A stretch of 64,000 nt of DNA from Chloroflexi bacterium OLB13 (GCA_001567485.1 JZRA01000142.1:1-64000); one strand, 5' to 3'; positions 26,614 through 36,077 are shown, counted from the first letter of the stretch. Translations and numbers: made by a program. The notes: a model not told the origin generated them from the sequence alone.

Positions 26614-28061
26614 TGGTCGCGGTGCTGCGCAGCAGGGCGTTTCGCCATATCCTCACGACCGTCGTGTTGGCCGCGATCCTCGTACTCGTGGTCAGCTTTC
26701 TATATGCCCGCACCGAGCAGGCTGCGCTCACGCTCGACATGACCGAGAGCCGGCAGTTTTCGCTGACGCCGGAGACGCTGCGCATCCTTGAACGGGTGGA
26801 TCGTCCGATTCAAATCACCGGCTTCTACTCGTCCGCGGCGCTCCGATTCCGCGAGCTGGACGACATGATCGTGCGGCTGTACGTCGATCAGACCGGCGGG
26901 CTGATCCGCAGCGTGTACTACAACCCGGACGACAACCCGGCGCTGGCGACTCAATTCAACCTGACCTACGACGGCGAGTTGTTCGTCTCTTACTTGACCG
27001 ACGACGGCCAAATCGACTTCAGCACGATCGTGCGGGTCGTGGCCGAGAACAATCAGGAGCGCAACATCACCAGCGCGCTCGTGCGTCTGCTCGACATCAA
27101 CCGGTTCACCGTGGCGTACGACACAACCTACAGCGACATCAACCCGTTCGACACGACAGCGCGCGGGTTCACCGGGATCTTCAACGGCCTCGGCGCGAAC
27201 GGCATCCTGACGACTTCGCTGGATCTGGCCGGCTTGGCGGCACGCGGAGCAGACGTGCCGGAGGACATCGACACGATCCTGCTGGCCCGCATGCGGCAGC
27301 AGCTTCCGCCGGACGCGATTGCGGTGCTGGCGCGCTTCCTTGAACGCGGCGGGGCGCTCTTGATCTTGACCGACGCCGATTTCACCGCAGCGCCGTTCTT
27401 GGCCGAGGACAGCCTGTTCAATGCGTTCTTGTGGCAGAACTTCGGAATCCGGATGCTGGACGGCATCGCTATCGACACGCTCTCCAACGCCGGCAGCGAG
27501 CTTGACCTGCTCAGTTACGCGCTGTCGGACGGGTCGACCATCACGGCGCGGCTTAACGATCCCAACGACACCTCAACACGGGCGATGTTCCGGGTGGCGC
27601 GCGCGGTGCAGATCGACGATTCGCCGCCGGTCTCCAACGGCATGATTATTGCGACCAGCGAACTCAGCTACGCCGAGACCGACTTCGCCAGCGTCCTGAA
27701 CGCCAATCAGTACGAGTTCAGCATCGAGGACGACATCGCCGGGCCGGTCAACCTCGCGGCGTGGGCCTTCGATGAGACGACGGGGGCGCGTGTCGTGCTG
27801 ATCGGCGATACCGACTGGGCAACCAACGGTCTGGTAAGCAACCCGGTGGGTAACAGCATCTTGTTTACAGATGCAATCCGCTGGCTGACAGGCTTCGGCG
27901 AGGAACTGGTGTTCGCGCCAGAAGGACGCGCGACGAACCTGCCCACGGTATTTCTCAGCACACAGCAGCTTGACCAGATCGCGCTGCTCACGGTCGTGGT
28001 GATGCCGGCCGGCCTGCTGTTGATCGGCTTGGCGGTATGGTGGATTCGGCGGCGCGCCTGA
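26613..28061 (+). CDS. GldG-like ABC transporter auxiliary protein
   Basis: ATG 26613 (TGATG overlap, GGAGG upstream) gives 482 residues. A signal-anchor helix at about 12-32 is followed by TLDMTESRQFSLTPETLRILERVDRPIQITGFYS, the opening of the ABC auxiliary (GldG/DUF4350-like) extracytoplasmic domain; a C-terminal helix (about 455-476) ends in basic residues WIRRRA. The soluble part has an alpha/beta fold with a Gly-rich strand-turn (LERGGALLILTDADF). These proteins are the partner of GldF-type permeases. Spacing says it belongs to the same operon, which ends here; a promoter for the sigma factor follows. Confidence 0.8.
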   Translation: MVAVLRSRAFRHILTTVVLAAILVLVVSFLYARTEQAALTLDMTESRQFSLTPETLRILERVDRPIQITGFYSSAALRFRELDDMIVRLYVDQTGGLIRSVYYNPDDNPALATQFNLTYDGELFVSYLTDDGQIDFSTIVRVVAENNQERNITSALVRLLDINRFTVAYDTTYSDINPFDTTARGFTGIFNGLGANGILTTSLDLAGLAARGADVPEDIDTILLARMRQQLPPDAIAVLARFLERGGALLILTDADFTAAPFLAEDSLFNAFLWQNFGIRMLDGIAIDTLSNAGSELDLLSYALSDGSTITARLNDPNDTSTRAMFRVARAVQIDDSPPVSNGMIIATSELSYAETDFASVLNANQYEFSIEDDIAGPVNLAAWAFDETTGARVVLIGDTDWATNGLVSNPVGNSILFTDAIRWLTGFGEELVFAPEGRATNLPTVFLSTQQLDQIALLTVVVMPAGLLLIGLAVWWIRRRA

Positions 28062-28127
28062 CCGACGATTGCCATGCGGATCACTGAGAGCCGTATGAGA
28101 CTTAATTCTCCGGCCGATGTGGTTTGC

Positions 28128-28156
28128 TTGACAAGATTTTGGCATCGGGATACTTT
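28128..28156 (+). promoter_or_regulatory. Strong promoter upstream of the sigma factor
   Basis: A consensus TTGACA (28128-28133) lies 17 bases from TACTTT (28151-28156). Transcription would start near 28163, giving a leader of about 145 bases before the sigma factor ATG. Confidence 0.7.
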
Positions 28157-28180
28157 ATAGGGGGTAACATACGACGGTTT

Positions 28181-28204
28181 AATCCTCGTCAACCGGCGAG
28201 GATT
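28181..28204 (+). promoter_or_regulatory. Leader hairpin of the sigma factor mRNA
   Basis: AATCCTCG (28181-28188) and CGAGGATT (28197-28204) form a perfect 8-bp stem with an 8-base loop, followed by GTTTGG. The T tract is too weak for a confident terminator; it may stabilise or regulate the leader. Confidence 0.4.
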
Positions 28205-28309
28205 GTTTGGCTAACGACCTGGGAAGGTGTACGTGCCGTCGGTACCTTCCCCAAGCACACACGAGGGTCAGCGCCTTGCCTGCCAACGCTCGCAAGGCTT
28301 TATGCGCGT

Positions 28310-29566
28310 ATGACTATGGCTATGGCAGCAATCGCACAGATCACACCATTCGACGACATCCGCACTCAGCTTGTGGAAAAAGCCAAGCGCGAGGGTGGCA
28401 TCACGCATGATGACATCCTTGCCGTCATGCCCAACGCCGAGAATGACATCGCGCTTCTCGACGACCTGATGAACAGCCTTATGGAGGAGGGTGTGGAGAT
28501 CGGCCAGCGCGTGCCATCCTCGAGCGACCTGTACGCCGAGCTTGACGCCGACATGGACGGCCTCGACATGGAGATCGCCGCGGAAGGCGGCAACCCGTAC
28601 AACTGGGCGACGGAGTTGATCGACGACGCTGGCTATCAGCAGGCGCTCGATACCGACGACGTGGTCGGCCTGTACCTGAAGGAAGCCGGGCGTGTCCCCC
28701 TGCTCACCGCCGAGCAGGAAGTTGAGCTTGCCAAGCGCATGGAGCGCGGCGTGCTGGCTCAGAAGAAACTGGAAGAGATGGGCGACCGCCTATCTCCCGA
28801 CGATATCTACACGCTCAAGGACTACGTCCTCGATGCCGAGGCCGCGCAGGAGCACCTTGTGCGCGCCAACGCGCGTCTGGTCATCAGCGTCGCCAAGAAG
28901 TACATCGGGCGCGGTGTGCATTTCCTCGACTTGATTCAGGAAGGCAACATCGGCCTGATCCGCGCGACCAACAAGTTCGAGTACCGCCGCGGGCATAAGT
29001 TCAGCACGTATGCGACGTGGTGGATCCGGCAGGCGGTCAGCCGTGCCGTGGCCGATCAGGGCCGCACGATTCGCGTGCCGGTGCACATGGGCGACCAGCT
29101 CAACCGCATGCGCCGCGTGCAGCTCCAGCTCTTGCAGGACTTGGGCCGCGAGCCGTCGATCGAGGAGCTTGCAATCGGCATGGAGACCACGCCGGACAAG
29201 GTCGAGCATCTCATGGAGATCAGCCGCCGTCCGGTGAGCCTTGAGACGCCGATCGACGAGGACGGCGACAGCACCTTCGGCGATTTCGTGGAGGACACCA
29301 GCACGCCGGCCCCGGCCGACGAGGTGGCGACTCACCTGCTGCACGAGCAGCTTCAGGGCGCGCTCAACCGCCTGCCCAGCCGCGAGGCGCAGATTCTGCG
29401 CTTGCGCTACGGGTTGGAGGATGGCCGGGTTTACACGCTCGAAGAGGTCGGCCAGACCATCGGCGTCACCCGCGAGCGCGTGCGCCAGCTTGAGGCGCAA
29501 GCCTTGAACCGCCTGCGCCAGTCGAGCGCGCACATCATCCTGCGCGACTACCTGTACGGGGAGTAG
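28310..29566 (+). CDS. rpoD: Primary-type sigma-70 factor (RpoD/SigA-like)
   Basis: The 418-residue protein has a short region 1.1 ([21 protein letters not shown]), region 1.2 ([30 protein letters not shown]), region 2 with [33 protein letters not shown] and the -10 recognition helix [20 protein letters not shown], region 3 ([20 protein letters not shown]) and region 4 ([21 protein letters not shown]). It directs RNA polymerase to TTGACA/TATAAT promoters, which abound in this window. Chloroflexota often carry several RpoD-like factors, so it may be one of a set. ATG 28310 is chosen; ATGs two and four codons on are alternatives. The upstream ATG 28124 would precede the promoter. Confidence 0.88.
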   Translation: MTMAMAAIAQITPFDDIRTQLVEKAKREGGITHDDILAVMPNAENDIALLDDLMNSLMEEGVEIGQRVPSSSDLYAELDADMDGLDMEIAAEGGNPYNWATELIDDAGYQQALDTDDVVGLYLKEAGRVPLLTAEQEVELAKRMERGVLAQKKLEEMGDRLSPDDIYTLKDYVLDAEAAQEHLVRANARLVISVAKKYIGRGVHFLDLIQEGNIGLIRATNKFEYRRGHKFSTYATWWIRQAVSRAVADQGRTIRVPVHMGDQLNRMRRVQLQLLQDLGREPSIEELAIGMETTPDKVEHLMEISRRPVSLETPIDEDGDSTFGDFVEDTSTPAPADEVATHLLHEQLQGALNRLPSREAQILRLRYGLEDGRVYTLEEVGQTIGVTRERVRQLEAQALNRLRQSSAHIILRDYLYGE

Positions 29567-29572
29567 ACCCCT

Positions 29573-30355
29573 GTGCAAGCGAAGGCAGCACGCGGCCCGA
29601 TCTTCCTACCGCTGCTGGTAGCAGCGCTCGGCGTTGCCCTTCTGCTTGAGAACTTTCTGCTGCTCGGAGACTTCCGGATCAGCGCCCTTCTGCCCCTAGT
29701 GCTCGTCGCGCTGGGGGCTTGGATTCTCATTCGCGGCGATCTCGGCACACGCACCGCGCGCACCTTTGGCATCACGCGCGGCAGTGTGCAAAGCGGCACG
29801 CTTGAGATCAGCGCTGGCGAAGTCGACGTCATCATCGGCGGGGGCGCGCGGGATGGCCGCTTGGTCGAGGGTCAGTTCGCCCGCAGCAGCCGCCCCTCGC
29901 TCGACGTCGAAGCTACCCACGCTCATTTGCAATTCTTGCGCAGCCGGACTCCGTGGCTGTCGTTCGCGGATTGGCAGATGCGCCTCGCGGATGACCTGCC
30001 GTGGGACGTACTGATCTCGACCTCCATCGGCCAGATCAACGCTGACCTCGGCGGGCTGATCGTGCAGGGCGTCACGCTGGCGAGTGGCGTCGGGGACATC
30101 CGCCTCGTCTCGCCCTCGGAGGCGTTCGACCCGGTGCGGGTGCGCTCTGCCGCCGGAGATATTCACGTCATCGTACCGGAGGGACAGGCTGCCCGCGTCC
30201 ACGTCAAGCCGACCCGCCTGTTCCGCGTGCGGGTTAACGAGACGCGCTATCGGGTGCTCGAACCCGGCATCTACGAGGCCATCAAAGCCAACGACGAATC
30301 GCCCCGCGTGGATATCTATCTGCGCGGCACGTTCGGCGACGCTTATTTGTCATGA
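29573..30355 (+). CDS. LiaF-like membrane protein
   Basis: GTG 29573, six bases after the sigma factor stop, gives 260 residues. Two or three helices at the N-terminus (residues 10-60, with LLVAALGVALLLENFLLLGD and LPLVLVALGAWILIRGDLG) match the DUF5668/LiaF-TM module; the rest is beta-rich with repeated GD/G turns (GVGDIRLVSP, SAAGDIHVIVPEG), as in toast-rack/LiaF C-terminal domains. LiaF proteins sense cell-envelope stress through a two-component system, absent here. Position behind a sigma factor suggests co-expression. Function otherwise unknown. Confidence 0.65.
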   Translation: MQAKAARGPIFLPLLVAALGVALLLENFLLLGDFRISALLPLVLVALGAWILIRGDLGTRTARTFGITRGSVQSGTLEISAGEVDVIIGGGARDGRLVEGQFARSSRPSLDVEATHAHLQFLRSRTPWLSFADWQMRLADDLPWDVLISTSIGQINADLGGLIVQGVTLASGVGDIRLVSPSEAFDPVRVRSAAGDIHVIVPEGQAARVHVKPTRLFRVRVNETRYRVLEPGIYEAIKANDESPRVDIYLRGTFGDAYLS

Positions 30356-31026
30356 CGGTCGAGATCACGTTTCATCCGGGCACGTACGCGGACATCGAGA
30401 CGTGCCTGACTATGGATCACACCTGCGAGACAGACCGCGTCTGGCAGATGACCTTGCCCCATGACGACCCGAGCGTCTACGGCGTGACGTTCAAGCAGGA
30501 GTTCCTGCCGCGCCCGGTGGAGCTGACTCATCATGTCGCACGCCACCGCCTATACGACAACCCCGACGCGGGACGGCTGTGGGTCGTCGCGCGTAAGTAC
30601 GAACCGGAGCCTGAAGCGTTGGCCGGCCAAGCGTCGAACGCCGCGCCGGGCGAATTTGAAGGTGATCCCGACACCTCCGGATTGACGATGCCGCCGCCTC
30701 CGCCGCTGCGCCCGCCCGGAATCGGGTACGTGGTCGCACGGTACGACGATTCACAGGAGATCGTGTGGATCGACGACCTCGCCGTGACGCCGGCCCTGCG
30801 CCGCAAACGGGTGGCGACGCGGCTCGTCGATGGGGTGCGGCAGTGGGCGCGTGAGCAGGGCGCGCATCATCTGATGGTGGCCCTGCCGACCAAACACGTC
30901 CCGATGATCCAGCTCGTCACTGCGCAGGGCCTGCGGTTCTGCGGATACAGCGATCACTACTTTCCCAATCACGACATCGCCGTATTTTTCGGACTAAGGC
31001 TGGCCCGTCGCGGACGTGTAGAATAA
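30352..31026 (+). CDS. GNAT-family N-acetyltransferase
   Basis: The 224-residue protein overlaps the previous stop as ATGA. The acetyl-CoA site is WIDDLAVTPALRRKRVATRLV (R-x-x-R-V-A/G-x-x-L), followed by ARE-GAHHLMVALPTKHVPMIQL and a final strand FCGYSDHYFPNHDIAVFF, typical for GNATs that act on small molecules or peptides. A Pro-rich insertion (PPPPPLRPPG) sits in the middle of the fold, before motif A. Substrate unknown. Confidence 0.75.
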   Translation: MTVEITFHPGTYADIETCLTMDHTCETDRVWQMTLPHDDPSVYGVTFKQEFLPRPVELTHHVARHRLYDNPDAGRLWVVARKYEPEPEALAGQASNAAPGEFEGDPDTSGLTMPPPPPLRPPGIGYVVARYDDSQEIVWIDDLAVTPALRRKRVATRLVDGVRQWAREQGAHHLMVALPTKHVPMIQLVTAQGLRFCGYSDHYFPNHDIAVFFGLRLARRGRVE

Positions 31027-31059
31027 AGCGACGTATCGGGCGACGGAAAGCAGTCCGCT

Positions 31060-33000
31060 TTGACTTCCGACTTGTTCGTTTCGTTTCTCGACTTGATGAA
31101 CGAAACGCTGGCAGCGGCAATCGTGATTGTCGCGGCCTCCCTTCTGCTGTATACGATCACCCGCAACGCGCATGATCGGGTCGCGCGGGCGTCGGCGATG
31201 GTGTTGTTCGCTGTCACCACGGCGTATGTGTGCGACGTCCTCACCGGCCTGCGCCCGACCGACGAGGCGGTGCTGCGTTTGCTGCGCGCGCAGTGGCTGG
31301 GGATCGCGCTGGCTCCCGCGGCGCTCGTGCACTTGTCCGACGCGCTGCTCGACACAACCGGCTTGCCTTCGCGCGGGCGGAGAAGCCGCACGCTGCGCCT
31401 GATGTATCTGATCGGCACGGCTTTCGTGATCGCTGCCATGTTCTCCGACATCCTCGTTGGCCCGATCGAGAGCGCGGGCCGTCCTGCCCTGCGTGCCATG
31501 CCGTTGATGGCGGTGTTCGCAGCCTACACGGTCGTCGCCTCAGGCTTTGCGCTGATCAACGTCGAGCGCGCGCGGCGGCGCTGCCTCACCCGTTCGACGC
31601 GCCGTCGCATGGGCTACCTTGAGATCGCCCTGCTCACGCCGATCGTCGGCGTTTTCCCGTTCAGCGCGTTCTTCGCGCCGGGCGGCGAGTTCACCACCGG
31701 CGCGCTCGTGCTGGTCATCATCGCCAATATCTTCGTCGTGCTGATGCTCTTGTTCCTCGCTTATCCGCTGTCGTTCTTCGGCAGCCGAATCCCCGACCGC
31801 GCCGTCAAAGCCGACCTGCTGCGCATGGTGCTGCGCGGCCCGGCCACCGGCATGCTGATCGTCGCGGTGCTGTTCTTCACCAGCCGCGCGACCCGCATCT
31901 TCGGCCTCGTCAGCAGCGAGTTCGCCGTGTTCGCCGTCGTCACGGTCGTACTGTGCTGGCAGTGGATCATCGACCTTATGCTGCCACTGCTCGACCGCTG
32001 GCTGATTTACGGCGAGGAATCGGAACAGTTCAACAAGATTCAGAAGCTGAACCGGCAGCTGCTCACACGGGCCGATCTGCTGTCGCTGATGGAAGGCATC
32101 CTCGCACAGGCGCGCAACGTCTTGCGCACGTCGGGCGCGTTCGTCGCGGCGCTGACGGACAGCACGCCGGAGGTCATCAGCGCGACCGGCCGCGGCCACG
32201 ACATCGAAGACCGCGCCAGTGATCTGAGCGGCGCGCTGGGCGGGCTGAAGATCGCCACGGTCGCCCAACCGCTGCTGTGGGAAGGGTTCTGGCTGCTCCC
32301 CCTCAGCAGGCAGCGCGGGTTGATCAACGGCGGGCAGATGATCGGTGTGCTGGGGCTGCAAGCCACGCATGATTCAGCCCCAACGGCAGACGAGATGGCC
32401 GTGATCGCCCGTGTTCGCCGCCGCGTCGCCCGCGCGCTGGACGACATGCTGCTGCAATCCGAGGTCGTCGCCGCGCTGGAGGGCTTGCTGCCGCAGTTCG
32501 CCACGTCACGCGAATCCAACCGCGAGGACGAGTATCAGCCGCGCAGCACACCGGCCGCCGAGCCGAACCTGCCCGCGCTGCCCGACCGCGATCAGATCGT
32601 CGAACAGGTACAGGCCGCGCTCCGTCATTATTATGGCGGGCCGGGGATGACCAAGAGCCGCCTGCTGGACTTGGCGGTCGTGCGGCGCGCGCTGGAGTTC
32701 AACGTCAATGAGCCGGTGCGCGCCTTGCGCTCGGTGCTGGATCGCGCCATCGAGCTGCAGCGCCCGCCCGGCGAGCGTGACTGGCGCAGCCAAGACTGGC
32801 TGATCTACAACATCCTCGATCTGCGCTATATCAAGAAGCAGCGCGTGCGCGAGGTCGCTAACCGGCTGTACATGAGTGACGCCAACCTGTATCGCAAGCA
32901 AAATCTGGCGATTGAGGCGGTTGCGGACAGCCTGCTGCGCATGGAGGCCGATGCGCTGCTGGAAGAGGCTACTGAAAGCGAGTCAAAATCGGTGCTATAA
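31060..33000 (+). CDS. Multi-TM sensor with GAF-like region and sigma-4-like HTH tail
   Basis: This 646-residue protein begins at TTG 31060 (GGAAAG upstream) or at the in-frame ATG 12 codons later. About eight TM segments (residues 15-310) resemble the 7TM/histidine-kinase N-terminal type. A linker helix (EQFNKIQKLNRQLLTRADLLSLMEGIL) leads to a GAF-like domain (residues 350-470). No kinase domain follows; the C-terminus ends with KKQRVREVANRLYMSDANLYRKQNLAIEAVADSL, a helix-turn-helix resembling sigma region 4. A membrane protein with a DNA-binding-like tail suggests direct signal-to-DNA control or an adaptor role; this is inference. Confidence 0.6.
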   Translation: MTSDLFVSFLDLMNETLAAAIVIVAASLLLYTITRNAHDRVARASAMVLFAVTTAYVCDVLTGLRPTDEAVLRLLRAQWLGIALAPAALVHLSDALLDTTGLPSRGRRSRTLRLMYLIGTAFVIAAMFSDILVGPIESAGRPALRAMPLMAVFAAYTVVASGFALINVERARRRCLTRSTRRRMGYLEIALLTPIVGVFPFSAFFAPGGEFTTGALVLVIIANIFVVLMLLFLAYPLSFFGSRIPDRAVKADLLRMVLRGPATGMLIVAVLFFTSRATRIFGLVSSEFAVFAVVTVVLCWQWIIDLMLPLLDRWLIYGEESEQFNKIQKLNRQLLTRADLLSLMEGILAQARNVLRTSGAFVAALTDSTPEVISATGRGHDIEDRASDLSGALGGLKIATVAQPLLWEGFWLLPLSRQRGLINGGQMIGVLGLQATHDSAPTADEMAVIARVRRRVARALDDMLLQSEVVAALEGLLPQFATSRESNREDEYQPRSTPAAEPNLPALPDRDQIVEQVQAALRHYYGGPGMTKSRLLDLAVVRRALEFNVNEPVRALRSVLDRAIELQRPPGERDWRSQDWLIYNILDLRYIKKQRVREVANRLYMSDANLYRKQNLAIEAVADSLLRMEADALLEEATESESKSVL

Positions 33001-33001
33001 T
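32972..33001 (+). promoter_or_regulatory. Putative tatA promoter
   Basis: CTGAAA (32972-32977) and TATAAT (32996-33001), 18 bases apart, overlap the end of the sensor gene. A short GGGCG/CGCCC hairpin follows near 33012-33025, before the ribosome site GAGAGG. Confidence 0.55.
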
Positions 33002-33043
33002 GGCCGCAACGAGGGCGGAACGCCCCCGGTTGGTTGAGAGGAA

Positions 33044-33238
33044 ATGGTCACCATGAAACCCGGTCTTCCCGAGCTGTTGGTCATTCTGGTCATCGTACTG
33101 GTCGTGTTTGGCGCGGGCCGTATCCGCCGTGTGTTCGGTGAACTCGGCGGTGGGATCGCGGAGTTTCGCAAAGGACTGAGGGAAGGTTCGTCCGACGAGC
33201 AGAAGCTGCCGGAAGATAACGAGGTCATCCGCAAGTAA
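33044..33238 (+). CDS. tatA: Sec-independent translocase TatA/E-like protein
   Basis: A 64-residue protein with one N-terminal membrane helix (GLPELLVILVIVLVVFGAG), the Phe-Gly hinge, and the amphipathic helix RIRRVFGELGGGIAEFRKGL, then a short acidic tail. This is the whole TatA design: it oligomerises with TatC to move folded twin-arginine proteins. TatC is not in the window. The second ATG at 33053 sits at better distance from GAGAGG and may be the true start. Its 3' end overlaps the convergent DUF1992 gene by 14 bases. Confidence 0.85.
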   Translation: MVTMKPGLPELLVILVIVLVVFGAGRIRRVFGELGGGIAEFRKGLREGSSDEQKLPEDNEVIRK

Positions 33239-33608
33239 GGCGGCGGCGCTCGATTTCGACGTCGATCATCCGCTTGTGCGAAACGCCGGGCGGTGCTTTG
33301 AGGTTATAAGCCAGTACCCGTTTGTTCAGCGCCGTGATGCCGGCGCTGATTGATTCCGGCAGAGCAGCACCCGACTTCAGCGCCCGCGCCAGCTGCTGAC
33401 GGGCCTGCGCGAGCAGATCGTCCAACTCGCGGCCTTCGAGAATCCACCCCGGCGTAAGGTCGTTGTCTTTCAACAGTTTGTATGCTAACTTGAGTTCATC
33501 CGGGGTGTACGGATCGTCCAATTCAAGGCGCTTGCCTGCATTGGGCAGATTCGATCCGTCGCCAATCGCCTGCCGAACCCGTTCATCCAAGCTCGATTCC
33601 CAATCCAC
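33225..33608 (-). CDS. DUF1992 (DnaJ-homologue subfamily C member 28-like) protein
   Basis: GTG 33608 has an excellent ribosome site (GGGGAGG, 8 bases away) and gives 127 residues. VRQAIGDGSNLPNAGKRLELDDPYTPDELKLAYKLLKDND is the DUF1992 core, and LTPGWILEGRELDDLL follows as usual. The family is related to DnaJ conserved regions without a J domain; its function is unknown. A longer in-frame start would run into the heptamer repeat and is rejected. Confidence 0.82.
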   Translation of the reverse strand: MDWESSLDERVRQAIGDGSNLPNAGKRLELDDPYTPDELKLAYKLLKDNDLTPGWILEGRELDDLLAQARQQLARALKSGAALPESISAGITALNKRVLAYNLKAPPGVSHKRMIDVEIERRRLTCG

Positions 33609-33632
33609 GGTGGCGACCTCCCCTAAGCGTGG

Positions 33633-33667
33633 AGTTGAAAGTGCCAAGTGCTGAGTGATGAGAAAAG
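33633..33667. repeat. Heptanucleotide repeat block (AGTGATG type)
   Basis: Five units in 7-base phase (AGTTGAA, AGTGCCA, AGTGCTG, AGTGATG, AGAAAAG) repeat the order seen at 9545-9572. It lies just upstream of the DUF1992 start, within its 5' region. Confidence 0.6.
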
Positions 33668-33814
33668 ACAAGACTGTATCACTCAATCAACACGACGTTA
33701 TAGGAGACCAACGCTCTCGATCTTCAAACAATGGCTTAGCGGAATTATGTTTGTGATGATTTTCACGGAAATCGGAATCCCTGTCAAGCAGTACACCACA
33801 GAGGCCCTCGTATC

Positions 33815-34615
33815 GTGACCGATCAACCGCACAAAAGCGTCGTCTTTGACCGCGCAGCCACGTTCTACGATCAGACGCGCGGGTTCCCGCCCGGAATCGA
33901 TCAGCAGGCCGCCGACTTGATGGCCCGTCTCGGCGGCCTCACCCATTCGTCCGTCGTCGCCGAGATCGGCGTCGGCACGGGGCGGCTCGCGCTGCCGTTG
34001 GCGCGTCACAGCGGGCCGTATCTTGGCTTTGACCTTTCGGCCGATATGATGTCTGTGCTGCGGCAGAAGCACGCCGTTTTCGGCGCGCCAGACATCCGCC
34101 TCGCGCGCGCCGACGTGACCCAGCTGCCACTGCGATCGAACGTGCTGGATGCCGCCGTGCTGGTGCATATCCTGCATCTGGTCTCTGACCCGGAACGCGC
34201 CGCGTCCGAACTTCGCCGCACCGTGAAGCCCGCGGGCGTCGCCATTGTCGGGTGGAACCGCAGCTATGAGCACGGGCTGGAGGCGATCAGCGACGCATGG
34301 GAAGCCGCGACCGGCGAGCAGTGGCGGCGCTGGCGCAAGGGTGAGGACAACCGCGACACCAGCGCGGTCGTGCTTGAGCAGAACGGCTGGACTGAGACGG
34401 CGTCCGGCGTGCTGGAGTTCACGACAACCCTGACGCCGCGTGCCAAGCTCGAACGCTATCGCGGGCGCGTTTTCTCCTCCATGTGGCGAATGGACGACGC
34501 AGCGTGGCAGGCCGGCGTCGCAGCGGTCGAAGCGGTCGTCGCGGCCCAGTACACCGACCTCGATCAGCCGTTCGAGGTCAGCCACGCATTTCACGTCGTG
34601 GTGCTCAGGCCGTAG
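33815..34615 (+). CDS. Class I SAM-dependent methyltransferase
   Basis: GTG 33815 starts a 266-residue protein. FDRAATFYDQTRGFPPG is the usual N-terminal cap, VVAEIGVGTGRLALPLARH the SAM-binding GxGxG loop, YLGFDLSADMM the acidic end of strand 2, and LDAAVLVHILHLVSDPERAASELRRTVKPAG motifs post-I to III of the Methyltransf_11 group. The substrate is unknown. No ribosome site is evident before the GTG. It is convergent with the ABC ATPase gene, overlapping by 11 bases. Confidence 0.82.
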   Translation: MTDQPHKSVVFDRAATFYDQTRGFPPGIDQQAADLMARLGGLTHSSVVAEIGVGTGRLALPLARHSGPYLGFDLSADMMSVLRQKHAVFGAPDIRLARADVTQLPLRSNVLDAAVLVHILHLVSDPERAASELRRTVKPAGVAIVGWNRSYEHGLEAISDAWEAATGEQWRRWRKGEDNRDTSAVVLEQNGWTETASGVLEFTTTLTPRAKLERYRGRVFSSMWRMDDAAWQAGVAAVEAVVAAQYTDLDQPFEVSHAFHVVVLRP

Positions 34616-36064
34616 CGCCGCCGATCAGCGCGCCCAGCGTCTCCGCCGAAAGCTCCGGCGTGTTGTCGAGCACCGAAGTGCGGCCGGCAAAGCACACGAT
34701 AATCCGGTCGCTGTAGGCCAGTATCTCATCCAGATCGTCGCTGCTGAAGATCAGTCCGGCGCCGGCCTCACAGCGGCCGAGCAGCTGCGTCCATATCCAG
34801 CGCGCCGACTCGACATCAAGGCCGCGTGTCGGCTGCTCCAGCACCATGATCGTCGGCTGATCGGGCAGCATCGCCATCAACACGCGCTGCTGATTGCCGC
34901 CAGACAGCGAGTCGATGCGTGAGTCGGCCTGCCCCTTGATCTGATAGTGCTCGATCTGACGCTGCGTGTGTGCGCGGACATGCCCCCACCGGATACGCGC
35001 GGAGTCCCCGTTGATGAGCGCAAAATGCTCGGTCAGCGATAGGCCGGGCACCAATCCCTCTTCGAGCCGCCCCGCCGCGCCAAACGCAGCGCCAGCCGCG
35101 AGGTATGCGCGGTACGGCTTTCCGGTCATCGGCTGCGCGCCGAGCGTGATCTCGCCGTGGACGATAGGCTGCAAGCCCACGGCCGCGCGCATGATCGGCG
35201 CTTGTCCGCTGCCGTCAAGACCCGCGACTCCGATCACCTCGCCGTGATCGATCGACAGCGAGAAGCGGTCAATCTGCAGTCGGCGGTCGCTGATTGTGAC
35301 ATCGCGCAGAGTCAGCACCGGCGAGTCGCCGGGGCGCCGCGTCGTGCGCCGTTCCAGCGGGGCTGCGCCTGCCCGAACATCAGCGCGATCAGTTCGGGGT
35401 GCGGGACGGGCAGCATAACATCGCCAGTGAGCTGGCCGCGTCGCAGCACCACCGCCCGATCACACAACTGCAGCACGTCCTCCAGTTTGTGGCTGACGAG
35501 CAGGATCGTCACGCCTTGTTTGGCGAGCTTGCGCAGCGCGGCGAACAGCGCATCTTTCTGCTCGGCGCTGATGCCGGTGGTCGGCTCGTCAAGGATCAGC
35601 GTGCGCACGCCGAGCGCGAGCAGACGCGCCATTTCGAGCTGCTGCCGCTGCGCAATCGAGAGCGACGCGACCTCGGCGTCCGGCGGCAGCGCAAAGCCGA
35701 GCTGTCCGCACACGCCGTCCAGTTGGGCGCGCGCGGCCGAATAATCGAGCGCGCCCTCAAAGCCGAGGACGAAATCCTCGATGACGGTGAAGGCCGCAAC
35801 GTCGAGCGGGTCTTGATGCAGCATGCCGATCCCAGCGGCGATAGCGCCGTGCGGCGTCGTGTACGGCGCACGCCGGCCATCCAGCCATACCTGACCGCTG
35901 TCCGCCGGTTGATAACCGCTGATGATCTTCATCAACGTCGACTTGCCCGCGCCGTTCTCGCCCAGCACACCGACAATCTGACCGCTGTCCAGCGTCAGGC
36001 TGATGGCGTCGTTGGCGACCAGCGCCCCGAAGCGTTTGGTGATATTCCGGAGTTCGATGCGCAT
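34605..36064 (-). CDS. Two-domain ABC importer ATPase (nucleoside/BMP type, one frameshift)
   Basis: The first domain (ATG 36064) has LGENGAGKSTLMKIISG, the signature LSIAQRQQLEMARLL and LILDEPTTGI; the second has the degenerate Walker A VAGLDGSGQAPIMRA, signature LSGGNQQRVLMAM and IMVLEQPTRGLD. Together they are one RbsA/YufO-like protein with two fused nucleotide-binding domains. The frame breaks near 35345, in a C run that is one base short: the other frame reads QAQPPLERRTTRRPGDSPVLTL. Following a BMP lipoprotein gene, it should drive nucleoside or related uptake, yet the two permease genes normally next to it are missing. Confidence 0.83.
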
Positions 36065-36077
36065 CGTTTCAGCAAAC

